From assembly GCA_039000515.1 (NCBI GenBank), contig JBCFYV010000012.1, forward strand, positions 41,709,025 through 41,773,024: DNA of 64,000 nucleotides, in the 5' to 3' direction. The number at the start of each line of letters is the position of its first letter. Position 1 is the stretch's first letter. The stretch is from Timema cristinae (lineage: Eukaryota; Arthropoda; Insecta; Phasmatodea; Timematidae). The position numbers and the translations under genes are program-made. Under the pieces are notes generated by a model. That model saw only the letters and a list, made by a program, of their open reading frames with translations. It was not told the DNA's origin and ran no database searches. Below are positions 33,546 to 46,973 of the stretch, piece by piece.

Positions 33546-35693
33546 TTAAATCCCTGAAATAGCATTGATGTGACTGAGTTCTTCATATTCCTTTAGAAAG
33601 GGCACATACTGCTCCTTCAGTTGTGAGTAACGAGCTAGGCGGTGTTCCTGCTGAGTGACTCCTTGTTGACGTGACTCTCCCAACTCTGGTTGTGCATCCT
33701 TGAGAGGTAGCCGAACAATATATCTACCCTCAGTAGCAATAAATAAATATGAGACACTAGGCATTATAAGTGGTTGAGGTCCTGCTCGACAAATTATGAT
33801 CAAGCCAAAAATGCTATGCAATCCTGAGGGGCAATTAGATAAAGTTGAATACCGCCCACCATCAAAGAACTCGGGAAATAAATCTGCACCTAAGAGAATG
33901 TCAATCGGCCCTGGTACATAAAAATAAGGGTCAACCAGCTGAAGATGAGCAAACCCCTTAACCACATCCTTAGAGAGCATAGTTGATGGCATTCCCGACG
34001 TGATTTTACTTAGAATGATGGCCTCGGTGATGAACTGAGGAACATAAACACCCCATGGTATCACCTCACATATAACCCCCTTGTTAGTTTGAACAATTGA
34101 CTGAGAGATCCCACTAATAGGAATTTCCAAATTGCGGCGTGGCAGAGACAGCCGGTGAGCATGGTCTTCAGTAGTAAATTATGATTGTGACGCACAATCT
34201 ATCAACACTCTAACCTTCTGATAAGCACCATGCCCGTCCTTAAACTGCAATAGATAGGTACCCAACAGGACTGTAGTAAGGCTCATATAACTGGTGGTAA
34301 TTGAGTTGATGTTTTCACCTTGTGTATTAGTGCTTTCATGATCTGCTGAATGAGCCTGATGGGTAGCATCACCAAGCATAGAACTATTGAATCTATGGGT
34401 GTGATCAGTGTGAGAGCTGGTAAAATATTGGTTTGAGCTAGACGATCCTTGACTGCAAGTGTTAGTAGTGCCCTGACTACTTGACCCTATGTGCAACAAT
34501 GTCCGATGATTTTGATTGCAGTGTGGACACTTGAACTTTGAGGAACACTCCCTTACAAGATACAACCCTTTTAAACAATTAAAACTCAAATTATTTGACT
34601 TTACCCAATCCCAGCGTTGTATCGGTGCCTTTCTTGTGAACACTGGACAATTAAAAATACTGTGGCTAGCATGACACAGTGCAGTGACCTTGATTTGATT
34701 CGACATAAAATAATCTTCTCACTCCAACAGGTGACTTCAGTCTTCCTTTCATCCTCCTATTGGTTGCTACATGTCTAGTACTTGTGTTAGTTGGCAGTGA
34801 TAGACCTTGATTTGCATATGATAGTGCTTTACATTGATTTTCGAGAAATTTCAAAAGTTGATCATAACTTGGTAGTTTGGTAGCAGTGTGCTCAAGTTAA
34901 AATATCAATCGTGTCTCTCTAACCAACATGTTCAGTGTCATGTTTAGTAAGATAAAACCCCACTCACAAACTGGAGTTTTTAACACATTTAGTGCACCCA
35001 AGTACTCTTTAAATGTGTCCACTAACGCCCTTAAGTTTTGTGGTGACCTTGGGGTCAGACTCAGGAACATTATTATTTTCTCTTAAATGTGTAGCAGATA
35101 TTGACCTCACAACTTGGTAACGTTCTGTAAGAGTCGCTTAGGCTAGCGGGTAGTTCTCATCTGACACCGATAACGATTTTAATAAACTCAAGGGCTCACC
35201 AGAATATGTCGTCAAAAGATATTGGAACCTTTCCACTGTTGTTAATTTTTTGTTGGTATGAATGAGAGAGACGTACAAGTCATGAAATGTTGTCCAGTCA
35301 GTGTTTATACCACTAAATGTGGCCAATTTAAATTTAGGAAATTTTGCTTACAATGCCTTTACAAGATGTCAATTATCGTTTCCCAACGTGGATGAAGGCT
35401 TAGTAATCCATACACAAAGCTCCTTAACCTAGTAGTAGATCATGTCCAAGTCTTCAATCAGCTTGTCATGTACTTCAACATCAAAGTACCTTTTAGATTT
35501 GCTTGCCGTGACTTCTAACTCAATGTGAATTTCTTCAAAATCCTTTCTTTTAATGTCGTAAATCTGAACAATGTACCTAAAATACGAGTAGCTTTAGTTT
35601 GGTGATATCATTTTGAACGTGTTCTGACAGCGTGTAAAGACTATTCACCCGGTCAGTTATCTTCAACCTAGCTTTGAGTTGTGCATAAGACAT
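33546..35693 (-). pseudogene. BEL/Pao retrotransposon relic: gag, zinc region, protease, start of RT
   Basis: Minus-strand pieces appear in family order. From ATG at 35693: a short coiled N-terminus (AQLKARLKITDRVNSLYTL). 35326-35138: the DUF1759-like core with FSGINTDWTTFHDLYVSL and VERFQYLLTTYSGEPLSLL. 34854-34666: the end of that domain. 34706-34179: the Cys/His region (CHASHSIFNCPVF, LSFNCLKG, CPHCNQNHRTLLH) and protease start LIDCASQS, where D-S-G is usual. 34130-33546: the protease C-terminus (DILLGADLFPEFFDG, SIFGLIII) and RT entry (EYEELSHI). Frames are broken between pieces, and RT, RNase H and integrase are absent below 33546. A dead, truncated copy. Confidence 0.85.
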
Positions 35694-36420
35694 TATGATA
35701 TAAACTTAACACAAATTAATGTAAACAAACGGGAACTAAATACAAACGCAAGCAAACAAGAAACTACATACACACATAAACAAACAGTCAAAATACGGCC
35801 ATCGATTACATCCCAACTCTAGAGCAACATGACAACACTCGATCACTATTACATACGATGCACAATCAATATGGTTAGCGACTGATTGGTAACTATCGAA
35901 CGATCTATCAAACTGATGACGTCACTAATCCAACTGACCCAGCATGGCCGAAATACAAAACGAACAACAGATACAAGAAATAAACCAAACAAACATATAA
36001 GTTGCCTTATCCACCCTAACAAAAAAGAAACACCAAGCAACACTGAAACACGTAGCTTTGGCCCGGATGGACCAAAATATGTAGCGTAATTCACAATTAA
36101 TGATAAACGGAAAGAAAACCTCTGGAGGACCAGTATTAAGAACACGGACAAATGGACTGTATGGTGGAATGGGAATGAGTAGAGGCAACTCACCTTCACT
36201 ATATGTTGTCTGATTGGTAGTGTCTTGGAGCAGTCCTCTTCATTAACACACGCACATGAATAAAAGAGACTGGACCGATTCTGAGGGAAAGTTCACGGAA
36301 CCTTACCTCACTTCTGTCTCTACTGTGATGGAAAAATAAGTTTACTATATAAATTATAATTTTCTGTGTCTAGTGTTACACTTAGACCCTAACTAGGGGA
36401 ATGTATTTAAGACAAGGTGA
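35694..36420 (-). other. Probable 5' leader/LTR side of the BEL/Pao relic
   Basis: The stretch lies immediately upstream of the gag start and could contain the 5' LTR, but with no partner LTR on the other side its limits cannot be set. Open frames on both strands at 35849-36199 have no recognisable domain. Confidence 0.3.
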
Positions 36421-39400
36421 CATGATATAAAATAGATTGAATAATTTAGATAGCAAATAGATTTATTATAACACCAAGATTATATATTAAGTTTACAACA
36501 TGAATTCATTAACACTAGATTCAAGTTTGTTCAAATCAAATAGAAAAAGGTGATTGTCTTGCAGTGATAACTAAAGCTTGGCTGGAGCCAGGCTACAGTC
36601 AGGTGTTTCTAGAAGAGAAAGCAGTAAGGTAATTATTAATGAAAATTAAATAAAAATCGTATACGTCTAGGATTTTGATACATTTATAATTTAATCAATC
36701 TTGCTTGATTGGAACTGTAGCGCAAGAACTTAAGAGGCATTGGATCTTGAAAAGTAATAGAAAGGTCTGTTTATTACATTTCGATGGCTAACAAACAGGT
36801 GTTAACAAAAATAGTACAAAGGCTGGTCTCTTTCCCTAATGGTACTGCCGGACCATTCAATAGTACAAACATATAGTGACTCACTCTCTCAGGGGTGCAC
36901 CACTAATTTTAATTACGCCTAAAAGCCATACCGATACTATAGGCTACCAAATCGGGCAAAAAGAACAACGGTATTATCTGCGCGAACCCCATTATGATTC
37001 AAGCGGAGTTCCGCGATTTACTCACCCAAGCTAATACCACACGCGAAGCGTGACTACCTGCCCAACTCAACGATAGACCTAAAAAAAAAGCAACAGGGAT
37101 TTAAACAAGGACAGACAGCCTGGTTGAAGCAATACTAAATATTAACAAATGCACATGACGTCCATGGCGTCATGAGAGAGATTGACCAGTCTTATGGAAC
37201 TTGTGTGAACCAGCAGGATTTAGAATTAAATCCTTCTTACATCTAGAGCAGAAGGCTCATATTTTGAAACTGTACACGAGAACAATAACCGCTAGGACTA
37301 ATATATCGAGTCTGAAAGACTTGCTACATATACGAGTCATTTTGACTCTGACCCCTTAGTCACAGGGTCACTACATACAACAAATTAAATAAACCTCATA
37401 ATTTAGAAGTTTGATAGACTTAAGATGGTTTTAAAATCAATTCGACTGAATATGATATTTACAAAAAATGAAAGTCGCTTTCGACGATAAAGATCATAAA
37501 CACAACATAAAAAGTTATCAATCAGAATGTCTTGACAGACATTGTCTAGTTTTACAAAGACTAGATTCTAAAGTCAAATAGACTTGAAAACGACGACAGG
37601 ATACTTATGTAATTGCAGAACATCCTCTTGGATGGCGCGACGGTGGATCCCACGGCCAATACTGCATGGTTCCGTCGTTTGAGCAAGTTATCAGTGGTCC
37701 CTTCTTCGGAGCTATGTTGTGATAGATTGCCATACCGTGAAACTGAAGAACAGCCTTTTTATACACTCAAATCTGACTTGAACGGAACAAAACAAAATAA
37801 GTGATAAACTCAGAATCATATATATATATATATATATATAGTTAGAGACGGATGAAAGCAAGGTGAAAGGGAAACAAAGGATAGAGAAACACTTGCGGGG
37901 TGAGGGGAAAGTAAGGTTCGTTGAAACACCGCTTGGCAACTCTGAGCACAGCGGGTCGCTGGGTCGAGTTAATTCTACACTTCTTTGCGCATCAGAAGTA
38001 GAAGAGAAAGCACGTGTTGAAGCCGCTATGCTGTTGGTCTTGAATGTTTTCTCCAAACAGGATGGCGAGGGAATCCAAGAACATCTTAATACGGTTAGTA
38101 GATATTGAAGCGTACTATAATTAACTATGTCAGTTTAGTTCTCTTCTTTGGAATCTGCTACAGCATTTATCAAAATTTAGCGTTTCTTAAAAACCACGTG
38201 TTTCACCCTCGTGAAAATCATGATTATATATCTGACTTCATCCAGTCACGGAAGATAAATTTTGAGGCAGATGACTCTTAAATATGTTGATATTAATTCT
38301 TTTTTCTTTTCTGTTGTCATAAATTATCAAATATTTAATATTTAATTGTAGATGTCTAATCACTCTAATTGACATGCTACACTAGTATCAGTGTCTTCTG
38401 AATCTTGTTTACTTAATAACAGTTAACATCAAGATGTATAAAAATTGTGCTATTTGTTGAGCGCCACTCCTAGGATCTAGGAGAAAAATAGTAATAATAA
38501 AGAAACATTTACCTCGGCTAATTCAGACAGTGGCACGACGACTCTCAATATTCGAGACCACTGTGGAATACTTAAAATAAAACATTAACAATTTAAATAA
38601 AAATAGATTTTTGAAATAAAGGGTAGTAATTTAAACTAAAATAAAAAAAATGTATAAAATAGACAATTATTAGAACTTTTGTGGATTTATTATTGTTTCC
38701 TTTTTTACCACATCCCAATCCTACCTATGGTACTCCGGATAGTTATGATTCTAATTTGACAAAATAAAATAGTATTGTTGAGACAAAAAGAAGAAGAAAA
38801 TAAAAATCAATACAATTATTATTTAGACATAAAATGAAATCTTAATTAATTCTCTGAATTAGATAGTCTTTCTGAAAGTTCTTACATAAATTCTGATTTT
38901 TGATAAAAGAAAAGAAAATATGAATTTAAAGTTGAAGAGTTTGCTTGACCTCACCCATGAATTAGTCCATGCTGGAACAACACCAACTTCAGAAATTTGT
39001 TTCAATTTATTAATGTTAACTCGTCCACAATTCTTAAAAAAAATAAACAGTCTAGCTCTTGCATATACACTTAGCTTTCCATTTGCTACTCACACTTTAC
39101 TTTACAACCATTAATTCACTAAAAAAATAATAATTAAGAGCTCCACAGATTCAGCTCCATGTTAGACCAACACCGAGGAAGAAGACCCTGTCTCCTCCAG
39201 AAAGTCTTCAAAAATCAAATTTAAAAAGGTTCTATTCTTTACTTCCAAGTCCAAAGAGAAATATAATATATTAAAATAAAATATAAAAGGTTGGCTATGG
39301 ACTTGGGATAAAAATAAAATACAAAACAGGTTTAATATAAATATTGAACTGTATGCCAATGAACGTGAACAATGTTTTCTTAAAGAATTAAATGTTTATT

Positions 39401-40402
39401 TCTATTTGTGAGAATTGAAAAGCGTGCTAGTTTGGAGTTATTTACATCTTGCCTTGTTTCCTCCTTTACAATCACGAGATCCACCACTCACTTGTTTGAC
39501 AGATCTGCGCATGGGTTGAAATAAATCATGGCCGACATTAAAAATAAATAACAAAAGAGTCAACCAACTTCTTAGAAGGACAATTAATATGTTTAAAAAA
39601 GGTAAGTGTTCTTCCTTAAGTCAAAATTCCTTATTTAAAACAATGTTAGACGTTCTTCCTTCCATCCTTTTATTTTATTACGTGGATGTAAATTGTATTA
39701 TTTGTCAGGCCAGCATTACAGCGGCCGAACTTTGAAGTGTTTAATTTCAAACGAAAATAAATTGGAAACTATTAAAAAAAATTAGAAAAATATAGAGATA
39801 TACATGGTAGTGTGGCAAATAACGTTACGCTATCGAATTTCAGCGCACGACTAACTAAAATCGGCAGTGCTAAAAACCGCGCCAGCGACACTTGGTGGGA
39901 AATCTCAGCCCGCCAAACTATAGATATACAATAGGATTAGAGTGGTCCAGGTAGGACCTTGTTGCCTCCAAGTGTAAGGCATGGTTAATAAAGGTAGGAA
40001 TGTTTAAGAAATTATAAGGAAAAAAACAGTAAACAGTCTTAACCTCAACAATAGGAAAATATAAAAAACACACAGCATTAAGTTTTTCACCTTCTTCCAT
40101 AATGCAAAACCAAGATGATAAAAAAATAAAACAATATAATAATTAATAATCAAATCATAAACAAAACACTTCAATTTCGAGGCATAGAGAACCTAGATAA
40201 AAGGAGCACAATCCAAAGATATATCATATAGGACTGAAACATGAAGTAGATAATTAATAGTAGTGGTCAAGAATTTAAAATTATACAAACAACCTTTGAT
40301 AAGTACCTTTGTTGTTTACCTTTTTGAATTAAATTTATTATTATTTCTCTTGAAAACCACAAGGTGGCGGGTCTCTAGCCTCTATACACATATTGTTATT
40401 GT

Positions 40403-40452
<50 letters not shown>
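36421..40452. other. Non-coding region with unassigned GC-richer blocks
   Basis: Blocks at about 36880-37130 and 37610-38110 are richer in GC than their flanks and separated by a TA microsatellite (37818-37840). Reading the minus strand at 37750-37780 shows TATAAAAAGG followed by TTCAGTTTC, a possible core promoter, maybe from an LTR. Open frames at 37613-37804, 37712-38056 and 37863-38108 lack domains. 38.1-40.4 kb shows nothing assignable. Confidence 0.35.
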
Positions 40453-40455
<3 letters not shown>

Positions 40456-40820
40456 AACGTATAGCTGTAGTGACTATTCTGTGAGTGCAGTGAGCGTACT
40501 CACCTCGGTAACTGGAATATGGAAAGGGAGGAATAGTGTAACGTATAGCTGTAGTGACTATTCTGTGAGTGCAGTGAGCGTACTCACCTCTGTAACTGGA
40601 ATGTGGAAAGAGGGGGTGGGGGCGACAGCTGCAAATAGTCAGGTAGCAGAGTAGTTTTCCTGTGAGTGCGTTTGGGACTGGTCGTGTTAAACTAGTGTCG
40701 TGGACACGGTGTCCAAGTATTAAACGTGTATATATTGATGTATGATAGTTGTATTAAGATTTGTACCCTTAAGTGTAAATATATATATATATATCATTTG
40801 TAAATAGAAAACACGCTACA
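40453..40820 (+). repeat. Left LTR with an 84-bp internal tandem duplication
   Basis: The segment from tgtaacgtatagctgtagtg at 40453 repeats from 40537, 84 bp later. The inverted right copy has only one such segment, so the LTR proper is about 284-295 bp and the duplication is a later change on the left. A TA tract near 40780 is expanded in the right copy (41949-41978). Confidence 0.8.
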
Positions 40821-40858
40821 ATTGGTGGCAGCGGCGGTTATTGTGAACCCAAATTAAA

Positions 40859-41653
40859 ATGGCAGAAATGTGTGCAAAACCAACAGTATACACGGGTTCT
40901 GGTGATTGGTGCGAGTGGCTGTTTCAGTTCCAACTGGCGGCAGAAATCAATGGTTGGAGTGATGAAAAAAAATGTTTGTTCATGGGTATGTTCCTCTCGG
41001 GGGTAGCTCTGGGTGTGTACAGAGACCTGCCAGATAGCGAGAGAAAGGTATGGGCAACATTAGTGGAGCGGATAGGGGACAAATTTAATCCACGTGAAAG
41101 AACAGAACTTGATAAATTAAAGTTCCAAAACCGAACTAGGCAGGTAGGCGAATCGCTACTGGAGCTTGCTACGAGCTTAAGAGCCCTCGCGACTCGCGCA
41201 TACCCAAATGTAAATAGCGAAGCTAGGGACGAATTATCGCGGGACCGGTTCTTGACAGCTCTCGGGAGTGATATAAGACTTCGTGTGCGGCAAGAGCGGC
41301 CTAAGACACTGGACGCTGCCGTGAGTTTGGCTCTTGAGCTGGAAGCTATAGGTCAAGTGGAGGCAGCCGATCAGGTGTGTCGAGTATCCGCAGATGATGA
41401 GTTAGTGCAGCCGATAAAGACGAGTGACGCTTGTGTTGTAACTCAAGAGCATCACAAAATTGAACAAATGATGAACATGGTGATGCAGACAATGGATGCC
41501 GTCCACGATGTTTGTGAATCATTGAAAAATGTTGCAGGTACCATTCAGACAATGAAGCAATGTCAACGCGGACGAGAAATAAAGTGCTACCAATGCGGTG
41601 AACTGGGACATGTTCGGGAAAAGTGTGGTAAGAATAAGAAACAAAAAAACTAG
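40859..41653 (+). CDS. Ty3/Gypsy-type Gag
   Basis: An intact 264-residue frame starting at the first ATG after the primer-site region. It has a retrotransposon Gag core (about residues 20-140: WCEWLFQFQLAAEING, KVWATLVERIGDKFNP, LLELATSLRALATRAY) and a C-terminal zinc knuckle CYQCGELGHVREKC (CX2CX4HX4C), followed by a basic tail. Gag forms the particle around element RNA. The stop precedes the protease frame, which continues in another frame just after. Confidence 0.85.
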   Translation: MAEMCAKPTVYTGSGDWCEWLFQFQLAAEINGWSDEKKCLFMGMFLSGVALGVYRDLPDSERKVWATLVERIGDKFNPRERTELDKLKFQNRTRQVGESLLELATSLRALATRAYPNVNSEARDELSRDRFLTALGSDIRLRVRQERPKTLDAAVSLALELEAIGQVEAADQVCRVSADDELVQPIKTSDACVVTQEHHKIEQMMNMVMQTMDAVHDVCESLKNVAGTIQTMKQCQRGREIKCYQCGELGHVREKCGKNKKQKN

Positions 41654-41924
41654 TGCACGCCGGTGTGCCCGAAACCACACCGGCAGTAAATTCTGATTCA
41701 AAACAGTACCGTGTTTTAGTAGGAAGTGTGGACCCATTCTCAGCCGTGTTCGTGGAGGGAAAAATGTGGGACGAGCCTATAGATTTACTGATAGACACTG
41801 GAGCAGCTGTTTCCCTCATAAATGAGAAAGTTTGGCGACGAGCGTCAAATGGCAAACTTCAGCCAACGAACAGGTCAGTTATAAATGCAAGTGGTGATAA
41901 TATGACTGTGCTTGGTGCTACATA
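41653..41924 (+). pseudogene. Retropepsin-like protease fragment
   Basis: After the gag stop, a frame shows LLIDTGAAVSLINEKVW, the D-T-G active site of an aspartic retropepsin with its flanking strands. It ends abruptly at the inverted LTR, losing the C-terminal half (the usual G-x-D flap/helix region). The later residues in this frame come from LTR and TA repeat. Confidence 0.75.
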
Positions 41925-41946
41925 TGTAACGTGTTTTACTATTTAC

Positions 41947-41977
<31 letters not shown>

Positions 41978-42220
41978 TTACATTTAAGAGTAAAAACATT
42001 GGTACATCTACTATACATAAATATATACACGTACAATACCTGGTTACCGTGTCCACGTCTCTAGTATAACACGACCAGTTCCAAACGCACTCACAGGAAG
42101 ATTAGTCAACTACCTGGCTATTTGCACCTGTCGCCCCCACCCCCTCTTTCCACATTCCAGTTACAGAGGTGGGCACGATCACTACACTCGCAAAATAGTC
42201 ACTACAGCTATCCGTTACGT
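41925..42220 (-). repeat. Right LTR copy in inverted orientation
   Basis: The reverse complement of the left LTR from ctaca to tgtaacg, with scattered substitutions and an enlarged TA tract. Confidence 0.8.
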
Positions 42221-42609
42221 GTATATATATATATATATATTGATTAATTGTTTCTTCAATTAAAATATTGGTCTCTTGTTACTCCTTGAATATTATTTCT
42301 GTACAAGGGTTTCAAGAGATCTTTTAAATTCTCTTTACCTAGCCTGATATCTTACCACATTATAGTAAATATGAGGATAGCCATGACGTCATGAAATAAA
42401 ACCCCTTGATTAACCATATTTAAGATTATCAGATGTATTTTTGTTAGCAAAATCTGTCAATCGATTGGTTACATAAGTTTATTTATTTCGTTTCAGATCT
42501 GCAGTAAAAGGTTGAACATTTATTATTATGAATGGATTATGAAATGTAATATTTATGCATTCACAAATTGTGGATGAATTAACAAAAACAACAATACTCA
42601 CACACATAT

Positions 42610-42830
42610 ATTTTTTAGCAAAATAAGGCATAGTTTATAGATTAGTGGGCCTGTGACAAGGAGGTCAGGGTTCAATTATTAGCCAGTTTCAACGGAATAG
42701 TTTTTCAATAGCTATTCCTCGTGGTATTACTCGTATTCCTTCGTCACATTAATGTGAATTCACTTGCTATGAGCTATTAAAAGATAATCAAATAATTGGA
42801 GGCTCAACCTCGCTTTCATTGGCATCCAAA
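42610..42830 (+). repeat. Possible SINE relic
   Basis: A short B-box-like segment (caaggaggtcagggttcaat) and following 'gtttttcaatagctattcct' loosely follow the family-3 layout. Weak. Confidence 0.3.
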
Positions 42831-43269
42831 CTGAGTAATGCTAGAAAAAAAAATCAATTTCATAAGAATAGGAGGACTGATTCTGGGACTTTGCTAGCCA
42901 GTCTCATGATCGATTAACCGGAATATTGTATACACGTTTACTCTAGAAATAGAAATAACATCAAACTGCCATAGTTTGCATTTTTCCCTTGAGAAATATT
43001 AAATTGGGATTAATGAAATAGTTGCTACCCTTCATAATAATTATATTTCAGTTTTGTTATATTTATTTAAGTATGCTAAAATGGTTTTATCGGGTTAAAT
43101 TACACTGTATTTTAATGTAAAATAAATAAAACCGCACTACTATACTGTCTGATTATATCTGTATTAGATGCACTTTTATTTTTGTACAAACGGACATTTG
43201 GGAACCTTCTAGAAAACACGAACATATCTTTTGCTGCCAACATTGTTAACATGCTACTATTATTAATGT

Positions 43270-43940
<671 letters not shown>

Positions 43941-44371
43941 GATCGAAAACTACAGCTGCAGATCACATAACTCGTATGAAATCGTGAAAGTAGATATAAT
44001 CGCTCTAAATGATTTTTCTAGCTATGATATCTGTACTTTTGTAAGGACATAAGGGTGTACTTAAGTAAGGTGTTATTTGTGGGGTTGATATGGACGCAGC
44101 CTTTCTTTGCCTTCGACACAGTCGGGGAAACAGTTGTATTTTAAAACAATAAACGATATATTCACTGTGATTAGCTTTTCACCGCATACCTACTTTGTAA
44201 CATTTGAATGGTTTTGTGAAATAACTGTAGGCGACTTTGTACAATAAAAACACTCGAAATAAATTTGAGGGAAATAACATTATTTTATATCAGATTTATT
44301 TTTCGCCGTGTTGAATTTACATACTGGAGATTGCAGTGACGTCGCGTCAGGGAAAGCGAGGCAAGCACTGC

Positions 44372-46873
44372 CTACCTTTGATTGAAGATATGTAATTATT
44401 TTATTTAATGTGTGCAAACATATTTTCCTAGTATTCATTTAAATATAATTCAAGCATCAGGGATTTTGAAAAAAAAAAAAAAAAAAAAATCCATACACGG
44501 CAGTGACCGTAACATGCATGCAAGACGTGTACAAGTCCACATAATGATGGTTGAAAGTCGGTATTTGTCCAAATTTCATCCCATTGTCTTATATTCCGTC
44601 CACTATATGTTTTTAACTGGATGACAGTTCGAAAATCCTATATTTAGTTTTTGGGTTGCCAACACTTGTAAAAGTGTTTTGTTATAAATGTAAAGACCTT
44701 TAATTACCTGTTATATATTACATTTAAAATAACGTAAGCTTAAGTTTTCTCATACTATTTCATTTTTTTAAATAAGTTATTTTCATCCAACTCGAAACAA
44801 TATTTTAAACATAAATAAATGTACTTATTTTTCGTTTTGGAACGTTACTGATTTTGTGTAATATAGTGCACACATCAATATCTTTTAATACAGGTATCGT
44901 ATTTATTTGGAAAAGAGAAAATTGTTGTCATTTTTTTACATACAATAAATGATTTTATGATTATTTTATCGTATTTTGAAATATTTAATTGAATAAATAT
45001 TTGCATCAACTGTGTGTCTGCATCATTGTAAAAAACTTGTTTACCGTTATGTTCAATCATATGGTTTAGATTTGTCAGCTGCCATTTTGAAGCCATGTTC
45101 GTTAGAAGTTTTTGTGAAAGTGGTGTGATTATTTTAAAAGTGGAATAAAACGATAAATAAACTTTGTGTCCGTCCTCAAATAAATATATAAATAATATTG
45201 GCCTAAATTACTGTGGTTAACTATCACATTAATATATAACCATCTGTTTTCATTACAGTCATCCAAAGTGATAGATGTCAGCTGTTGGAGTAGTGATATA
45301 TTAGGTACTACTTCTAGTAACATTTCGAGCTGTCATCCAGGTAAACTTAGCTCGTGAATGTCTTATAGCTAGTTTAGTTCTTATTTGTTACGTCATATAT
45401 TTCGGAGGGATGAGAAAGGGAAGAGCTGTGGATGACAGGTAAAAATTCAAGCAGCCGAGCTACAACTTCTTTTTCCGAAAGGTGACGACTAGAACCGAAG
45501 TCACGACCATTCTCTTTCCCTTTCAAAACATAGCGGGATGGTATGGTATGAAAGGGGGAATTAATATTGTAAAGGTACTGGTTGACCCCATGCTTACACG
45601 TTTTAAGCCTGGTACAAATGACGCAGCTTCTTGTACAGAAAGTTGTACAATAAGTTGTAGCCTGAAGATGGCATCGCGTGAACACCAAAACTTGTACAAG
45701 ATCGGCTTTGCACAACTTATCGTATACAATTTCAGGAAATAATATTAATAATAATATTTAGCACCGCGTCTTACTACCCGTTCGGGTTATACGCTTTAAG
45801 TACTAATTACGCTAATGGATTAGGAATTGGGAAGGTTGAATCAGAGGTAGTGAACCCGCATTTGTGTGGAGGGAGAATGGAAAACCATTTAGGAAAAACC
45901 ACCCCCAGTTCACCCGACCGAGATTCGAACCTCGATCTCCCCGTCATCAGCAGTCGGGCTCAACACGACAAGCGCGTTAGCCAACTACGCCACCGAGGCG
46001 GGTTTTCAGGAAATAGAACGTGTCCTATATAAGCAATTTTTCTGTAAAACCTTTGAGTTGTAAATAAGAAAACTTCATCTTTCAGACAGTGACTTTTTTT
46101 TTAAAAAAAAAAGAGTTATTTTAAGAAAAACAACTAAATGCTTGAAAAAAACAAATATTATAACTGAAGGAGGTTAAACCCCAAATATAAACGTTTTCAA
46201 CTGTTTTAAAAAGATATAAAAAAATGGTTTTTTTTAAAAATAATATTTAGGAATAATTAAGAAATTATTTACATTAAATACCAATATTTTCCAAATCATT
46301 CAATCATTATTTCTGCATAAAAAGTTAAAAAACGCCATGGTTTTTTCCCCCAAATATTGTATGCAATCACAAATGCCGTGTGAACAGTCACTGGTTTAAA
46401 TTTGTATGCAATCCATGTGACCAAGATATTGTACATTTTCTTACACAATTTTTTGTACCTGAAGTTGTATCATATGTACCGGGCTTTAAAGTTATGTGGA
46501 ATTTATTGTAGCCGGTGCTTTTGTTTTGATCTGTGTATCATTGAAAGCTAAAAATCGAAGTTTATAAGTATTTGTCTATAATAATAAATAACACAATAAT
46601 GTAAATCACAAAAAAGAAGGACGCCCAAAGCTACAACTATCATAAAAAAAACCTCCAAATTACTTTTTGAAGCATAAATTAAAAAAAAAAAATCCAGGAC
46701 CTCCCTTTTTAAGCTTGGGGGCATCCCTTCAAAGCTTGCCCAAGGATATTGGTCACGAGACGCTACTGGAAGACTGGGTGTTGAGTGTTTCTAGAGTTAT
46801 CTAGTTAGTAAATCATGTTGATAAACTCCAATTATTTAACAAGTGTATGTTAAACAATATCATTAAGATTTAA
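44372..46873. repeat. 2.5-kb segment, first copy (contig end)
   Basis: Identical to 46974-49476 apart from five single-base indels, most in homopolymers (poly-A at 44469 and 46681, 'aataaat' at 45000, a T run at 45470, a C/T run near 46703). It ends exactly at the N gap. Best read as one end of an unmerged contig overlap. It contains one SINE and short frames without domains (45374-45742). Confidence 0.95.
45742..46003 (-). repeat. SINE family 2 (first assembly copy)
   Basis: Full-length, with the cccgcctcggtggcgtagtt head, B box, body and gggtagtaagacgcggtgct tail. A 12-bp duplication, tttcaggaaata, lies at 45730-45741 and 46004-46015. The open frame 45850-46032 is the SINE. Confidence 0.9.
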
Positions 46874-46973
46874 NNNNNNNNNNNNNNNNNNNNNNNNNNN
46901 NNNNNNNNNNNNNNNNNNNNNNNNNNNNNNNNNNNNNNNNNNNNNNNNNNNNNNNNNNNNNNNNNNNNNNNNN
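46874..46973. other. Scaffold gap (100 N)
   Basis: Exactly 100 N, the convention for a join of unknown length. The sequence after it repeats the 2.5 kb before it. Confidence 0.99.

Larger units (their letters stand above)
40453..42220 (+). mobile_element. Short Ty3/Gypsy derivative bounded by inverted LTRs
   Basis: The left LTR (40537-40820, tgtaacg...ctaca) is in plus orientation and followed by a primer-site-like ttggtggcagcgg. Then come gag (40859-41653) and a protease fragment that stops near 41924. There a second LTR copy begins in opposite orientation (41925-42219), ending ...gttacg. RT, RNase H and integrase are absent. Normal LTRs are direct repeats, so this is a rearranged copy. The flanks are TA and TG microsatellites, which hides any target duplication. 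Confidence 0.8.

Noticed and set aside
35849..36199. Minus-strand 116-residue hydrophobic frame with overlapping plus-strand frame
   Set aside because: It lies in the leader/LTR side of the BEL relic, is hydrophobic by composition, and matches nothing recognisable.
37712..38056. 114-residue minus-strand frame
   Set aside because: It crosses a TA microsatellite (the Ile-Tyr run) and has no recognisable domain.
45374..45742. Open frames of 68-113 residues on both strands, present twice (also 48.03-48.35 kb)
   Set aside because: The repetition is the contig overlap, one frame differs only through a homopolymer indel, and no known domain or conserved pattern is visible.
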